A DNA stretch of 64,000 bases from contig NZ_QZWF01000017.1 in NCBI RefSeq assembly GCF_004187715.1, forward strand, positions 1 to 64,000, given 5' to 3'. The position numbers and the translations under genes are program-made. The stretch's first letter is position 1. Each line of letters starts with the position of its first letter. The notes beneath the pieces are model-generated. The model was not told the origin of the DNA. It worked only from the letters and a program-made list of their open reading frames with translations, and ran no database searches. Below, in pieces: positions 8,078 to 16,549 of this stretch. This DNA comes from Streptomyces sp. F001 (GTDB taxonomy: Bacteria > Actinomycetota > Actinomycetes > Streptomycetales > Streptomycetaceae).

Positions 8078-8123
8078 TGTCAACTTACGTTGACACACCT
8101 CGCTTGTCAACCCCGATTGACAA
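8078..8123. promoter_or_regulatory. Paired TTGTCAA/TTGACAA inverted repeats, probable operator of the HTH gene
   Basis: TGTCAAC-TTAC-GTTGACA (8078-8095) and TTGTCAA-CCCCGA-TTGACAA (8104-8123) are two inverted repeats with the same half-site and different spacers (4 and 6 bp). They lie immediately upstream of the HTH start, overlapping where its promoter and leader must be. Autorepression by the 69-residue HTH protein is the simplest reading. Confidence 0.6.
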
Positions 8124-8127
8124 CACA

Positions 8128-8158
8128 AACGGCCGGCCCGAGACCCGGACCGGCCGTT
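8128..8158. terminator. Hairpin after the alcohol dehydrogenase gene
   Basis: AACGGCCGG (8128-8136) pairs with CCGGCCGTT (8150-8158) across a 13-base loop. It lies 18 bp beyond the minus-strand dehydrogenase stop. No strong T-run follows. Confidence 0.5.
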
Positions 8159-8175
8159 GCAGTACCCGCAAACCG

Positions 8176-9141
8176 TCAGCTGTTGGTGAGCACGATCTTC
8201 CCGAACTGCTCGCCCGACTCCATCCGTTCGAAGCCCTCGCGGGCCCGGTCCATCGGCAGCACCTCGTCGATGACGGGCCGCACCCCGGTGGCGGCACAGA
8301 AGGACAGCAGGTCCTCCAGTTCCTCCTTGGTACCCATGGTCGAGCCGACGACCTTCAGCTCCAGGAAGAAGATCCGGGTCAGTTCGGCATGGGAGGGCCG
8401 GTCACCGCTCGTGGCGCCGGAAATGACCAGCGTGCCGCCGGGACGCAGGGACTTCACCGAGTGCGACCAGGTGGCCGCCCCCACCGTCTCGATCACGGCG
8501 TCCACCCGCTGCGGCAGCCGCGCCCCCGGCTCCACCGCCTCCACGGCCCCCAGCTCCAGGGCACGCTTGCGCTTGGCCTCGTCCCGGCTGGTCGCGAAGA
8601 CCCGCAGCCCCGCGGCCTTGCCGAGCACGATCGCGGCCGTGGCGACACCACCGCCGGCGCCCTGCACCAGCACCGAGTCACCGGGCCGTACCCCGGCGTT
8701 GGTGAACAGCATCCGATACGCCGTCAGCCAGGCCGTGGGCAGACAGGCGGCCTCCTCGAAGGACAGCTCCTTGGGCTTGGGCAGAACGTTCCACGTCGGT
8801 ACGGCGACCCGCTCGGCGAACGTGCCCTGGTAGCGCTCGGTCAGGATGGACCGGGGTTCCTTCGGGCCGACGCCATGGCCGGTCTGGCCGATGACGGAGT
8901 GCAGGACGACCTCGTTGCCGTCCTCGTCGACACCGGCGGCGTCGCAGCCGAGGATCATCGGCAGCCGGTCCTCCGGGAGGCCCACGCCGCGCAGGGACCA
9001 GAGGTCGTGGTGGTTGAGGGAAGCGGCCCTGACATCGACGACACTCCAGCCGGGCCGGGCCTCGGGGGCCGGGCGCTCCCCCAACTCCAGGCCTGCGAGC
9101 GGCTGGTCACGATCGATTCGGGCGGCGTAGACAGCGAACAT
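8176..9141 (-). CDS. Zinc-type alcohol dehydrogenase / quinone-oxidoreductase family (MDR) protein
   Basis: This is a 321-residue medium-chain dehydrogenase/reductase. The GroES-like N-terminal domain has SLNHHDLWSLRGVGLP and LGCDAAG. The Rossmann domain has VLVQGAGGGVATAAI (dinucleotide-binding glycine motif, about residues 155-170) and RVFATSRDEAKR. The C-terminal half has the family's usual end DRAREGFERMESGEQFGKIVL. The structural-zinc Cys cluster is absent, so it may be a zinc-independent NADPH quinone-oxidoreductase type. The ATG at 9141 gives MFAVYAARI. Monocistronic with hairpins on both sides; substrate cannot be predicted. Confidence 0.88.
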   Translation of the reverse strand: MFAVYAARIDRDQPLAGLELGERPAPEARPGWSVVDVRAASLNHHDLWSLRGVGLPEDRLPMILGCDAAGVDEDGNEVVLHSVIGQTGHGVGPKEPRSILTERYQGTFAERVAVPTWNVLPKPKELSFEEAACLPTAWLTAYRMLFTNAGVRPGDSVLVQGAGGGVATAAIVLGKAAGLRVFATSRDEAKRKRALELGAVEAVEPGARLPQRVDAVIETVGAATWSHSVKSLRPGGTLVISGATSGDRPSHAELTRIFFLELKVVGSTMGTKEELEDLLSFCAATGVRPVIDEVLPMDRAREGFERMESGEQFGKIVLTNS

Positions 9142-9340
9142 GAGCCCGACGATAGGTTCCCACTCCCCCCAACGGAACCGTACGCCCCTGTGACACACAC
9201 CCACTTGCCAGAAACCGCCCACGGCGCCCCCGCCACACCGGCACCCGCACCGCACCCGCCGACGGCGCCCAGCCCCCACAAGCGACGTCCACTCCTCAAT
9301 GATCCGAACGGGTGGGCAGGGTGGGAAAAGAAAAGAAAAA

Positions 9341-9366
9341 TGGCCCCGCCCAACCGGACGGGGCCA
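9341..9366. terminator. Bidirectional-type intrinsic terminator
   Basis: TGGCCCCG (9341-9348) pairs with CGGGGCCA (9359-9366). The stem is flanked by an A-rich run on the left and AAAAA on the right, giving U-tracts on either strand. It ends the minus-strand malic enzyme transcript before the dehydrogenase gene. Confidence 0.75.
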
Positions 9367-9425
9367 TAAAAACCCTCAGCGCCGAGCCACACCCTCCGCC
9401 CGCGCCGCCGCCGCAACCGCCGCAG

Positions 9426-10598
9426 TCACCGCGGAGCGACCCGCTCGTCGAACGGCGACGGAATGACGTAGTCCGCAGCGAGGTCGTCCCCCACCACCCC
9501 CGCCAACGCCTCGGCCGCCGCGATCTTCATCCCCTCGGTAATCCGCGACGCCCGCACCTGCAGCGCACCCGCGAAGATTCCCGGGAACGCCAGCACGTTG
9601 TTGATCTGGTTGGGGAAGTCCGACCGCCCGGTCGCCACGACCGCCGCGTACTTGTGCGCCACATCGGGGTGCACCTCGGGATTCGGGTTGGCCATCGCGA
9701 ACACGAACGCGCCCTCGGCCATGGAGGCGACCGCCTCCTCCGGCACCGTACCGCCGGAGACCCCGATGAAGACGTCCGCGCCCGCCAGGGCCGCCTCCAG
9801 CGACCCGGAGAGCCCCGCCTTGTTCGTGAAGGAGGCCAGCTCCCGCTTGACCGGCGTCAGGTCGTCCCGATCGGCCGACACGACACCCTTGCGGTCCGCG
9901 ACCGCGACATCGCCGATGCCGGCCTCGATCAGCATCTTCGCGATGGCGACCCCCGCCGCGCCGGCGCCCGAGATGACGGCCCTGAGCCCCCCGAGCTCCT
10001 TCTCGCTCAGCCGCGCCGCGTTCCGCAGCGCGGCCAGCGTCACGACCGCCGTACCGTGCTGGTCGTCGTGGAAGACCGGGATGTCCAGCCGCTCCTGGAG
10101 CCTGCGCTCGATCTCGAAGCACCGCGGTGCCGAGATGTCCTCGAGGTTCACACCGCCGAAGGAGGGAGCGAGCCGGACCACGGTCTCGATGATCTCGTCC
10201 ACGTCGGTGCACGCCAACGCGATCGGCACGGCGTCCACGCCGCCGAACTGCTTGAACAGAATCGCCTTGCCCTCCATCACCGGGAGGGAGGCCTCGGGCC
10301 CGATGTCACCGAGCCCGAGCACGGCCGTGCCGTCGGTCACGACGGCGACGACGGACGACTTCCACGTGTAGTCGTGGACGAGGTCCGGCTGCTCGGCGAT
10401 CGCGGTGCACACCTTCGCGACGCCGGGCGTGTACGCCAGGGACAGGTCGTCCTTGTCCCGGACCGGCACGGTGGCCTGCACAGCCATCTTGCCGCCGCGG
10501 TGCAGCGCGAACGCCGGATCGAAGGAATCGAGGGGCTCTGCCCCGCCCTCCTGCTCCGTACTGCTGTCGCTGCGAGGATTGACGATCTCCGCTGCCAC
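9426..10598 (-). CDS. Malic enzyme (malate dehydrogenase, oxaloacetate-decarboxylating)
   Basis: This is a 390-residue NAD(P)-dependent malic enzyme. It decarboxylates malate to pyruvate, linking the TCA cycle to pyruvate and NAD(P)H supply. Malic enzyme signatures are SLAYTPGVAKVC, the metal/substrate segment FHDDQHGTAVV, and the nucleotide-binding ISGAGAAGVAIAKML. The protein is the short single-domain bacterial form without a phosphotransacetylase tail. The start is a GTG at 10598 and the stop is at 9426. It is monocistronic with a terminator downstream. Cofactor preference cannot be read with confidence, so no symbol is given. Confidence 0.93.
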   Translation of the reverse strand: MAAEIVNPRSDSSTEQEGGAEPLDSFDPAFALHRGGKMAVQATVPVRDKDDLSLAYTPGVAKVCTAIAEQPDLVHDYTWKSSVVAVVTDGTAVLGLGDIGPEASLPVMEGKAILFKQFGGVDAVPIALACTDVDEIIETVVRLAPSFGGVNLEDISAPRCFEIERRLQERLDIPVFHDDQHGTAVVTLAALRNAARLSEKELGGLRAVISGAGAAGVAIAKMLIEAGIGDVAVADRKGVVSADRDDLTPVKRELASFTNKAGLSGSLEAALAGADVFIGVSGGTVPEEAVASMAEGAFVFAMANPNPEVHPDVAHKYAAVVATGRSDFPNQINNVLAFPGIFAGALQVRASRITEGMKIAAAEALAGVVGDDLAADYVIPSPFDERVAPR

Positions 10599-11148
10599 TT
10601 TGTTTTACCCCTTAAGTCTTCATGGTTTGAGGGTTGACCACTCCTGGTGAGGGGTGGGCGGGCACCGCGTACGGCCCTGGTGAGTGATGCGTACGGGCCT
10701 ACGCGACGGGCGCGCCGCACACGCGCCCTGAGCCCCGGATGAGGGGTGTAAAGAACCTTCTTACCTGACGGAGGGTGTCGTCGACGAGTCGATAGCGCGA
10801 AGCTCACATGCCAGTGACATGACTCATGCCTGAATATGGGGACAAGGCCTCGACAAACCGCCGACAACCACTCAACGGACACAGGACACCGGCTATCGAA
10901 CAGCCACATCCTGAGACACACCGAAGATCTTCCTGCCGGAACCGGGGATTCCCACAGAAGATCCGGTCGGGATGTCCCGGAGTGGTCCGGTTCGAGGGGC
11001 ACTCGTTATCCGATTTTGACATCGCGGGTCACCTGAATGGTCCAGTCCGAATGGCAAGATGCGGTAATCACACGAGGTCGCGACACCCGAAGCTGTGTGT
11101 TCTCGTCGACCCATCGGCAACTCCACCCATCCGCCGGAGGAACCCACA
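10599..11148. other. 550-bp intergenic region, no gene recognised
   Basis: This lies between the divergent malic enzyme and amino-acid transporter genes and must hold both promoters. Several short ORFs cross it on both strands, but none has a ribosome site plus a recognisable family. The tract around 10800-11100 is less GC-rich than its surroundings. A TTGACA hexamer at 11016-11021 has no convincing -10 partner. No repeat or riboswitch was seen. Confidence 0.5.
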
Positions 11149-12111
11149 ATGACCGCCAGCTCCACCCGTCGTACGACCGCCGCGCGTTCCCGGCTAGCCG
11201 CGGTCGGTGCGATCGCGGTCGCAGGTGCCCTGCTGCTCACCGGCTGCGGTGACCAGACGGAGAACGGCGGCGGCTCGGACAGCACGGACGCGACGACCGC
11301 GGCCGCCCCGCTGGCCGACAAGCTGCCCAAGGAGATCCGCGACAAGGGCGTCATCAAGGTCGGTTCGGACATCGCGTACGCGCCGGTCGAGTTCAAGGAC
11401 AGCTCCGGCAAGACGGTCGGTATCGACCCGGACATCGCCGCCGCCATGGGCAAGCAGCTCGGCGTGACGTTCCAGTTCGAGAACGGCACGTTCGACACCC
11501 TCATCACCGGTCTGCGCTCCAAGCGCTACGACATCGCCATGTCCGCGATGACCGACACCAAGGACCGCCAGGAGGGCATCGACTCCGACACCGGCAAGAA
11601 GGTCGGTGAGGGCGTCGACTTCGTGGACTACTTCACCGCCGGTGTCTCGATCTACACCAAGAAGGGCGACGACCAGGGCATCAAGACCTGGTCCGACCTG
11701 TGCGGCAAGAAGATCGTGGTGCAGCGCGGCACGGTCTCCGAGGACCTCGCCAAGGCCGAGGCGAAGAACTGCCCGAAGGGCAAGAAGCTCTCCATCGAGG
11801 CCTTCGACAACGACCAGCAGGCCCAGACCCGCCTGCGCGCGGGCGGCGCCGACGCCGGCTCCTCCGACTTCCCGGTCGCCGCGTACGCGGTGCAGACCTC
11901 CGGCGGCGGCAAGGACTTCCAGCTCGTCGGCGAGCAGGTCGAGGCCGCCCCGTACGGCATCGCGGTCGCCAAGAACAACACCCAGCTGCGGGACGCCCTG
12001 CAGGCGGCCCTGGATGCGATCATCGCGAACGGCGAGTACGACAAGATCATAAAGAAGTGGGGCGTCGAGGACGGCGCCGTCGACAAGGCCGCCATCAACG
12101 GCGGCAAGTGA
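11149..12111 (+). CDS. Polar amino-acid ABC transporter, solute-binding lipoprotein
   Basis: This is a 320-residue extracytoplasmic binding protein. It has a Sec signal and lipobox LLLTGC (Cys about residue 35), so it is a lipoprotein. The mature part is a type-II periplasmic-binding fold of the GlnH/family 3 type: VIKVGSDIAYAPVEFKD, GIDPDIAAAMGKQLGV, YDIAMSAMTDT, then GGADAGSSDFPVAAY. A GGAGG ribosome site lies 8 bp upstream of the ATG. It is the first gene of a three-gene importer with the permease 41 bp downstream. Glutamate or glutamine is a plausible ligand, but specificity is not readable from sequence. Confidence 0.92.
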   Translation: MTASSTRRTTAARSRLAAVGAIAVAGALLLTGCGDQTENGGGSDSTDATTAAAPLADKLPKEIRDKGVIKVGSDIAYAPVEFKDSSGKTVGIDPDIAAAMGKQLGVTFQFENGTFDTLITGLRSKRYDIAMSAMTDTKDRQEGIDSDTGKKVGEGVDFVDYFTAGVSIYTKKGDDQGIKTWSDLCGKKIVVQRGTVSEDLAKAEAKNCPKGKKLSIEAFDNDQQAQTRLRAGGADAGSSDFPVAAYAVQTSGGGKDFQLVGEQVEAAPYGIAVAKNNTQLRDALQAALDAIIANGEYDKIIKKWGVEDGAVDKAAINGGK

Positions 12112-12152
12112 TCGCTCGGTCGGCGACCAGCGACCACTGAAAGGCAACACCC

Positions 12153-13091
12153 GTGACTGTTGACATCGACAAGACGACGGGGCCGGCCGACACGCCTCCG
12201 GCCGGACCGGAGGCCATCAAGGCCATCCCGGTCCGGCACTACGGGCGGTACGTCTCCGCCGTCGTCGCGATCGCACTACTCGGTGCGGTCGTGTACGCGT
12301 TCTCCCAGGGCAAGATCAACTGGGGGGCGATCCCGGACTACTTCTTCGACGACCGCGTCCTCAGCGGTGTGGGCAAGACGCTGCTGCTGACCGCCCTGTC
12401 CATGGCGATCGGCATCGTCGGCGGCATCCTGCTCGCCGTGATGCGGCTGTCGAAGAACCCCGTGACCTCCGCCATCGCGTGGTTCTACATCTGGTTCTTC
12501 CGCGGCACCCCGGTCCTGGTCCAGCTCATCGTCTGGTTCAACCTGGGCCTGGTCTTCGAGTACATCAACCTCGGTCCGGTCTACCGGGACGAGTGGTCGG
12601 ACTTCATGACCCCGTTCCTGACCGCGCTGCTCGGCCTGGGTCTCAACGAGGCCGCGTACATGGCCGAGATCTGCCGCGCCGGTCTGCTCGCGGTCGACGA
12701 GGGCCAGACCGAGGCGGCGCACGCGCTGGGCATGAGCCACGCCAAGACGCTGCGCAGGATCGTCATCCCGCAGGCGATGCGCGTGATCGTGCCGCCGACG
12801 GGCAACGAGGTCATCAACATGCTGAAGACGACCTCGCTGGTCTCGGTCGTCCAGTACTCCGAACTGCTCCGCGTGGCCCAGGACATCGGCCAGACCTCCG
12901 GCGCCCCGGCCGAGATGCTGTTCCTCGCTGCGGCCTGGTACCTCCTGCTGACCTCGGTGTTCAGCGTCGGCCAGTACTACCTTGAGAGGTACTACGCCCG
13001 GGGCTCCAGCCGGCAGCTGCCGCCCACGCCGTGGCAGAAGATCAAGAAGAACGTGCTCTCCCTGTCGAGCCGGAAGGGAGTCACGGCATGA
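12153..13091 (+). CDS. Polar amino-acid ABC transporter, permease
   Basis: This is a 312-residue integral membrane protein of the HisM/GlnP class. It has an N-terminal cytoplasmic lead of about 40 residues, then about five to six membrane spans. The EAA loop is EAAHALGMSHAKTLRRIVIPQAMRVIVPPTGNE, shown here as EAAHALGMSHAKTLRRIVIP. FFRGTPVLVQL is the typical second-span signature. Start is GTG. The stop overlaps the ATPase gene's start in an ATGA, so the two are translationally coupled. It forms the membrane channel for the upstream binding protein. Confidence 0.93.
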   Translation: MTVDIDKTTGPADTPPAGPEAIKAIPVRHYGRYVSAVVAIALLGAVVYAFSQGKINWGAIPDYFFDDRVLSGVGKTLLLTALSMAIGIVGGILLAVMRLSKNPVTSAIAWFYIWFFRGTPVLVQLIVWFNLGLVFEYINLGPVYRDEWSDFMTPFLTALLGLGLNEAAYMAEICRAGLLAVDEGQTEAAHALGMSHAKTLRRIVIPQAMRVIVPPTGNEVINMLKTTSLVSVVQYSELLRVAQDIGQTSGAPAEMLFLAAAWYLLLTSVFSVGQYYLERYYARGSSRQLPPTPWQKIKKNVLSLSSRKGVTA

Positions 13092-13894
13092 CCGAGAACG
13101 TGAGCAAGACGGACACCTCCGCGGAGCACTCCGTCGTCCCGATGGTCAAGGCCGAGGGCGTCCACAAGTCCTTCGGCCACGTCGAGGTCCTCAAGGGCAT
13201 CGACCTGGAGGTGAAGACCGGCGAGGTGTTCTGCCTCATCGGCCCCTCCGGCTCCGGCAAGTCGACGTTCCTCAGGTGCATCAACCACCTGGAGAAGATC
13301 AACTCCGGTCGCCTGTACGTCGACGGGGAACTCGTCGGTTACCGCCAGAAGGGCGACAAGCTGTACGAGCTCAAGGACAGCGAGGTCGCACTGAAGCGCC
13401 GGGACATCGGCATGGTCTTCCAGCGCTTCAACCTGTTCCCGCACATGACGGCGCTGGAGAACGTCATGGAGGCCCCGATCCAGGTGAAGGGCACCAGCAA
13501 GGCCCAGGCCAGGGAGCGGGCGGCACAGCTCCTGGACCGGGTGGGCCTGGCCGACAAGGCGGGGAACTACCCGTCGCAGCTCTCCGGCGGCCAGCAGCAG
13601 CGCGTGGCGATCGCCCGGGCCCTCGCGATGGACCCGAAGCTGATGCTGTTCGACGAGCCGACCTCGGCGTTGGACCCGGAGCTGGTCGGTGACGTCCTCG
13701 ACGTCATGCGCGACCTGGCCGAGTCCGGCATGACGATGGTCGTCGTCACCCACGAGATGGGCTTCGCCCGCGAGGTCGGCGACAGCCTGGTCTTCATGGA
13801 CGGCGGTGTGGTCGTCGAGTCCGGCAACCCGCGCGACGTCCTGACCGACCCGCAGCACGAGCGTACGAAGGCGTTCCTGTCGAAGGTGCTCTGA
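13088..13894 (+). CDS. Polar amino-acid ABC transporter, ATP-binding protein
   Basis: This is a 268-residue ABC ATPase of the GlnQ/HisP class. Walker A is GPSGSGKST, Q-loop is MVFQRFNLFPHMT, signature is LSGGQQQRVAIARAL and Walker B is LMLFDEPTSALDPE, with the H-loop in VVTHEMGFA. The N-terminal 25 residues are a short family-specific extension. It is coupled to the permease by ATGA and ends the operon; a strong hairpin follows 11 bp after the stop. It powers import of the ligand captured by the lipoprotein. Confidence 0.95.
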   Translation: MTENVSKTDTSAEHSVVPMVKAEGVHKSFGHVEVLKGIDLEVKTGEVFCLIGPSGSGKSTFLRCINHLEKINSGRLYVDGELVGYRQKGDKLYELKDSEVALKRRDIGMVFQRFNLFPHMTALENVMEAPIQVKGTSKAQARERAAQLLDRVGLADKAGNYPSQLSGGQQQRVAIARALAMDPKLMLFDEPTSALDPELVGDVLDVMRDLAESGMTMVVVTHEMGFAREVGDSLVFMDGGVVVESGNPRDVLTDPQHERTKAFLSKVL

Positions 13895-13905
13895 CGGTAC
13901 GCAGC

Positions 13906-13944
13906 AGAAGGGGCGGTACGGAGGACTTCCGTACCGCCCCTTCT
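13906..13944. terminator. Strong hairpin between convergent genes
   Basis: A perfect 17-bp stem (13906-13922 with 13928-13944) has a 5-base loop. It lies between the transporter operon and the convergent methyltransferase gene, so it can end transcription from both sides. No long T-run, as is usual in Streptomyces. Confidence 0.8.
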
Positions 13945-13955
13945 CCTGTCCGGCC

Positions 13956-14726
13956 TTACTTGAGCGCCAGCAACAGCGTGTCCGACGGCGAGCACCACAC
14001 CGGACGCGCCTCTGCGAAGCCCTTGTCGCGCAGTACGCGCGCGTGCCAGGCGGCGGACGGCATGTCACCGTCGGCGTGGTCGCCGTAGATCTCGAAGCGG
14101 CGGGCGGTGGGCGCGGCGAGGACCGGGTCCTTGGCGGCGAGCTGCCACCACTCGGCCCAGTCGAGGGCGCCGGCCTTCTGCGCCTGGTCCATGCGGGCGT
14201 GCCGCAGGGTGCGCTCGGCCGCGTTGATGCGGGGCGTGGTGTCGTCGATCATGTGGTCGGCGTTCATGAAGACGCCGCCGTGCCGGACGAGCCCGGCGAT
14301 CCGGCCGTAGAGCGCCTCGAGGGGTCCGGCGTGGAACCAGTGCAGCGCGGTGGCGGTGAGGACGGCGTCGTACGTGTCGTACGGCAGCCGGGCGGGCCAG
14401 TCGGGGTCCTTGAGGTCCGCCTCGACGAAGGTGACACGGTCGTCGCCGTCGAAGGTGCCGCGGGCGATGGCGAGCAGCGCGGGGTCGAGGTCGATGCCGG
14501 TGCTGGTGGCCTTGGGAAACCGCTCGAACAGGCGGGCGGTGATGCTGCCCGTGCCGCAGGCGAGGTCGAGGACGCGCGGCTCGTCGCCGGTGAAGGCCTC
14601 CACCATGTCCAGCATGACCCGGAAGCGTTCTTCCCGGTCGGGCATGTACCACTCCTGCTGCCGGTCCCAGCTGCGCTGCCAGGCCTGCCAGTCGGTACCG
14701 GTGGCAGTGGTCTCCATGTCCGTCAT
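13956..14726 (-). CDS. SAM-dependent methyltransferase (class I)
   Basis: This is a 256-residue protein with the class I SAM-binding motif VLDLACGTGSITARL (about residues 52-66), motif II GIDLDPALLAIARG and VEADLKDPDW. A YDAVLTATALHWF segment follows. The N-terminal TDWQAWQRSWDRQQEWYMPDREERF stretch is common in streptomycete methyltransferases of unknown substrate. Start ATG at 14726, with an alternative ATG at 14717. It is divergent from the CGNR gene. The methyl acceptor cannot be predicted. Confidence 0.88.
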   Translation of the reverse strand: MTDMETTATGTDWQAWQRSWDRQQEWYMPDREERFRVMLDMVEAFTGDEPRVLDLACGTGSITARLFERFPKATSTGIDLDPALLAIARGTFDGDDRVTFVEADLKDPDWPARLPYDTYDAVLTATALHWFHAGPLEALYGRIAGLVRHGGVFMNADHMIDDTTPRINAAERTLRHARMDQAQKAGALDWAEWWQLAAKDPVLAAPTARRFEIYGDHADGDMPSAAWHARVLRDKGFAEARPVWCSPSDTLLLALK

Positions 14727-14836
14727 TGGCGCCCTCCGTCAGCTCGTCGCCCGATACGACGCGTAATACCCTGGAAGCAGAACCGTCTGTTACGCGACCG
14801 CAGCACGACCATAGAGCCCCTCCGTAAGGACTACAA

Positions 14837-15466
14837 GTGGAACTGGCCTATTACTCGGATTACGCCGTACGTCTCGTCAACAGCGAGGAACCGGCCCGGG
14901 GCAAGGACTCACTGACCTCGGTCGAGGCCGTCCGCGACCTGTTCGGCGGCAACCAGTCGGCGGCCCGCCGCGCCACCGACGCGGACGTGACGCGGTTCCG
15001 CTCGGTCCGGGCCCGGCTGCGTGCGGTCTTCGAGGCGGCCGACAGCGGTGACGAGACGCTCGCGGTGGACCTGCTGAACTCCCTGCTCCTGGAGTTCCCG
15101 GTGAGCCCGCAGATCTCCGGGCACGACTTCCGCGACGACGACGGCCGCCCCCTGTGGCACATGCACCTGGCGGACCACCCGTCGAACGCGACCGCGGGCT
15201 ACGCGGCGATCGCGGCGATGGGCCTGGCCTTCCACCTCACGGAGTACGGCGTGGACCGCCTGGGCCTGTGCGAGGCGGCCCCGTGCCGCAACGCCTACCT
15301 CGACACCTCCACCAACCGCTCCCGGCGCTACTGCTCCGATCGCTGCGCCACCCGCGCCAACGTGGCCGCCTACCGCGCCCGCAAACGCCTGGAGGCCGAC
15401 CGGTCGGAGAAGACGGGCCGGGCCGCCGACAGCGCCCAGCGCAGCACCGCGAGCAGCGAACGCTGA
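14837..15466 (+). CDS. CGNR zinc-finger regulator (ABATE domain)
   Basis: This is a 209-residue protein. The N-terminal 140 residues are a helical ABATE-type domain (stress-induced transcription regulator family), and residues 145-190 carry the zinc finger LGLCEAAPCRNAYLD...RRYCSDRCATRANVAAYRARK. The finger's four cysteines are present, with PCRNAY in place of the usual CGNR core. The GTG start at 14837 has TAAGGA 6 bp upstream. Its last 97 bp overlap the convergent sodX gene. Likely a DNA-binding regulator; target unknown. Confidence 0.85.
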   Translation: MELAYYSDYAVRLVNSEEPARGKDSLTSVEAVRDLFGGNQSAARRATDADVTRFRSVRARLRAVFEAADSGDETLAVDLLNSLLLEFPVSPQISGHDFRDDDGRPLWHMHLADHPSNATAGYAAIAAMGLAFHLTEYGVDRLGLCEAAPCRNAYLDTSTNRSRRYCSDRCATRANVAAYRARKRLEADRSEKTGRAADSAQRSTASSER

Positions 15467-15804
15467 TCGGCCCGCCGCGGCCGGTACCGGAACCGCACCC
15501 GCCCAAGGACCAGCTCCTCCGGCACGGTGCCGTAATCCGTACTGTCGCCACCGGCGTACGCGTTGTCCCCGAGCACCCACCAGCCGCCCTCGCGGCGCTC
15601 CGCGGCCCGCTTGACCACCAGCAGGTCCTGCTGGAACGGATGACGCAAAACGACGACGTCACCAGGCCGGATCCGAGCGCCGTAGCGCACCACGAGCCGG
15701 TCCCCGTGGAACAGCGTCGGCACCATGGAGGGACCGGTCACCTCGGCCGCCCCGAAGGGCAGCAGCGCCCCCCTGCGCTCGCTCTCCTCCGACAGTTCCG
15801 GCAT
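15370..15804 (-). CDS. sodX: Nickel-type superoxide dismutase maturation protease
   Basis: This is a 144-residue S26-family peptidase. The catalytic Ser26 lies in TGPSMVPTLFHGD and the general-base Lys65 in LLVVKRA; the C-terminal box is GDNAYAGGDSTDYG. It lacks the hydrophobic anchor of ordinary signal peptidases, as expected for an enzyme acting on a cytoplasmic substrate. It cleaves the N-terminal propeptide of SodN so that the new His1 can bind nickel. Start ATG at 15804 has GGAGGTG upstream. It is divergent from sodN with 145 bp between starts. The 3' end overlaps the convergent CGNR gene by 97 bp. Confidence 0.92.
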   Translation of the reverse strand: MPELSEESERRGALLPFGAAEVTGPSMVPTLFHGDRLVVRYGARIRPGDVVVLRHPFQQDLLVVKRAAERREGGWWVLGDNAYAGGDSTDYGTVPEELVLGRVRFRYRPRRADQRSLLAVLRWALSAARPVFSDRSASRRLRAR

Positions 15805-15852
15805 CCCCGGCACCTCCCCTGCTCGACGCTCCACCAGTCTCAGTCTCACCCC

Positions 15853-15864
15853 GGACTTTTGTCC
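15853..15864. promoter_or_regulatory. Short palindrome in the sodX-sodN divergent promoter region
   Basis: GGAC-TTTT-GTCC is a 12-bp perfect inverted repeat about 50 bp upstream of sodX and 86 bp upstream of sodN. It is a candidate operator only; no regulator is encoded next to it. Confidence 0.3.
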
Positions 15865-15949
15865 TAAGCCCATGGGGGCACTCGCGAAATCCCGTCCCTC
15901 AGGGAGTAATGTCCCACCTGAGAAGACGATCACGAGGAAGGAATGCTCC

Positions 15950-16345
15950 ATGCTTTCCCGCCTGTTTGCCCCCAAGGTCAAGGTCAGCGCACACTGCGAC
16001 CTGCCCTGCGGTGTGTACGACCCTGCCCAGGCCCGCATCGAGGCGGAGTCGGTGAAGGCCGTACAGGAGAAGATGGCCGCCAACGACGACCCGCACTTCC
16101 AGGCTCGCGCCACCGTCATCAAGGAGCAGCGCGCCGAACTCGCCAAGCACCACGTCTCGGTGCTCTGGAGCGACTACTTCAAGCCCCCGCACTTCGAGAA
16201 GTACCCCGAGCTGCACCAGCTGGTCAACGACACCCTGAAGGCCCTCTCGGCCGCCAAGGCGTCCACCGACCCGGCCACCGGCCAGAAGGCCCTGGACTAC
16301 ATCGCCCAGATCGACAAGATCTTCTGGGAGACCAAGAAGGCCTGA
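15950..16345 (+). CDS. sodN: Superoxide dismutase, nickel-dependent
   Basis: This is a 131-residue NiSOD precursor. Residues 1-14 are the propeptide. The mature enzyme starts with the nickel hook HCDLPCGVYDP, in which His1, Cys2 and Cys6 of the mature form bind Ni. The mature length of 117 residues matches the family. It is a cytoplasmic homohexamer that dismutates superoxide. The ATG at 15950 follows GAGGAAGG. The maturation protease gene sodX is divergent next door. All metal-binding residues are present, so it should be functional. Confidence 0.97.
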   Translation: MLSRLFAPKVKVSAHCDLPCGVYDPAQARIEAESVKAVQEKMAANDDPHFQARATVIKEQRAELAKHHVSVLWSDYFKPPHFEKYPELHQLVNDTLKALSAAKASTDPATGQKALDYIAQIDKIFWETKKA

Positions 16346-16549
16346 TCTTCGATCATGCCGCTTGACCTGCGATTTCCTTGGTCGCCTGGTCTCCCTTTCC
16401 GCACCCGGCCCGCAGGCCGCCGAACACGGCGTCCATGACGGTCCGGGTGCGGTCTTGTTCGCCCGGCCGCCGACGGGCGTAGACAGGCAGCGTTCTCGGC
16501 CCCGCCACGCCCGATGGCGTCCGCGACGGAGGTCGCATACCGCTCCGTC

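Noticed and set aside
16346..16549. Possible gene remnant between sodN and the GNAT gene
   Set aside because: Short frames on the minus strand (e.g. VYARRRPGEQDRTRTVMDAV) resemble a protein tail but match no family I can name and lack a start with a ribosome site.
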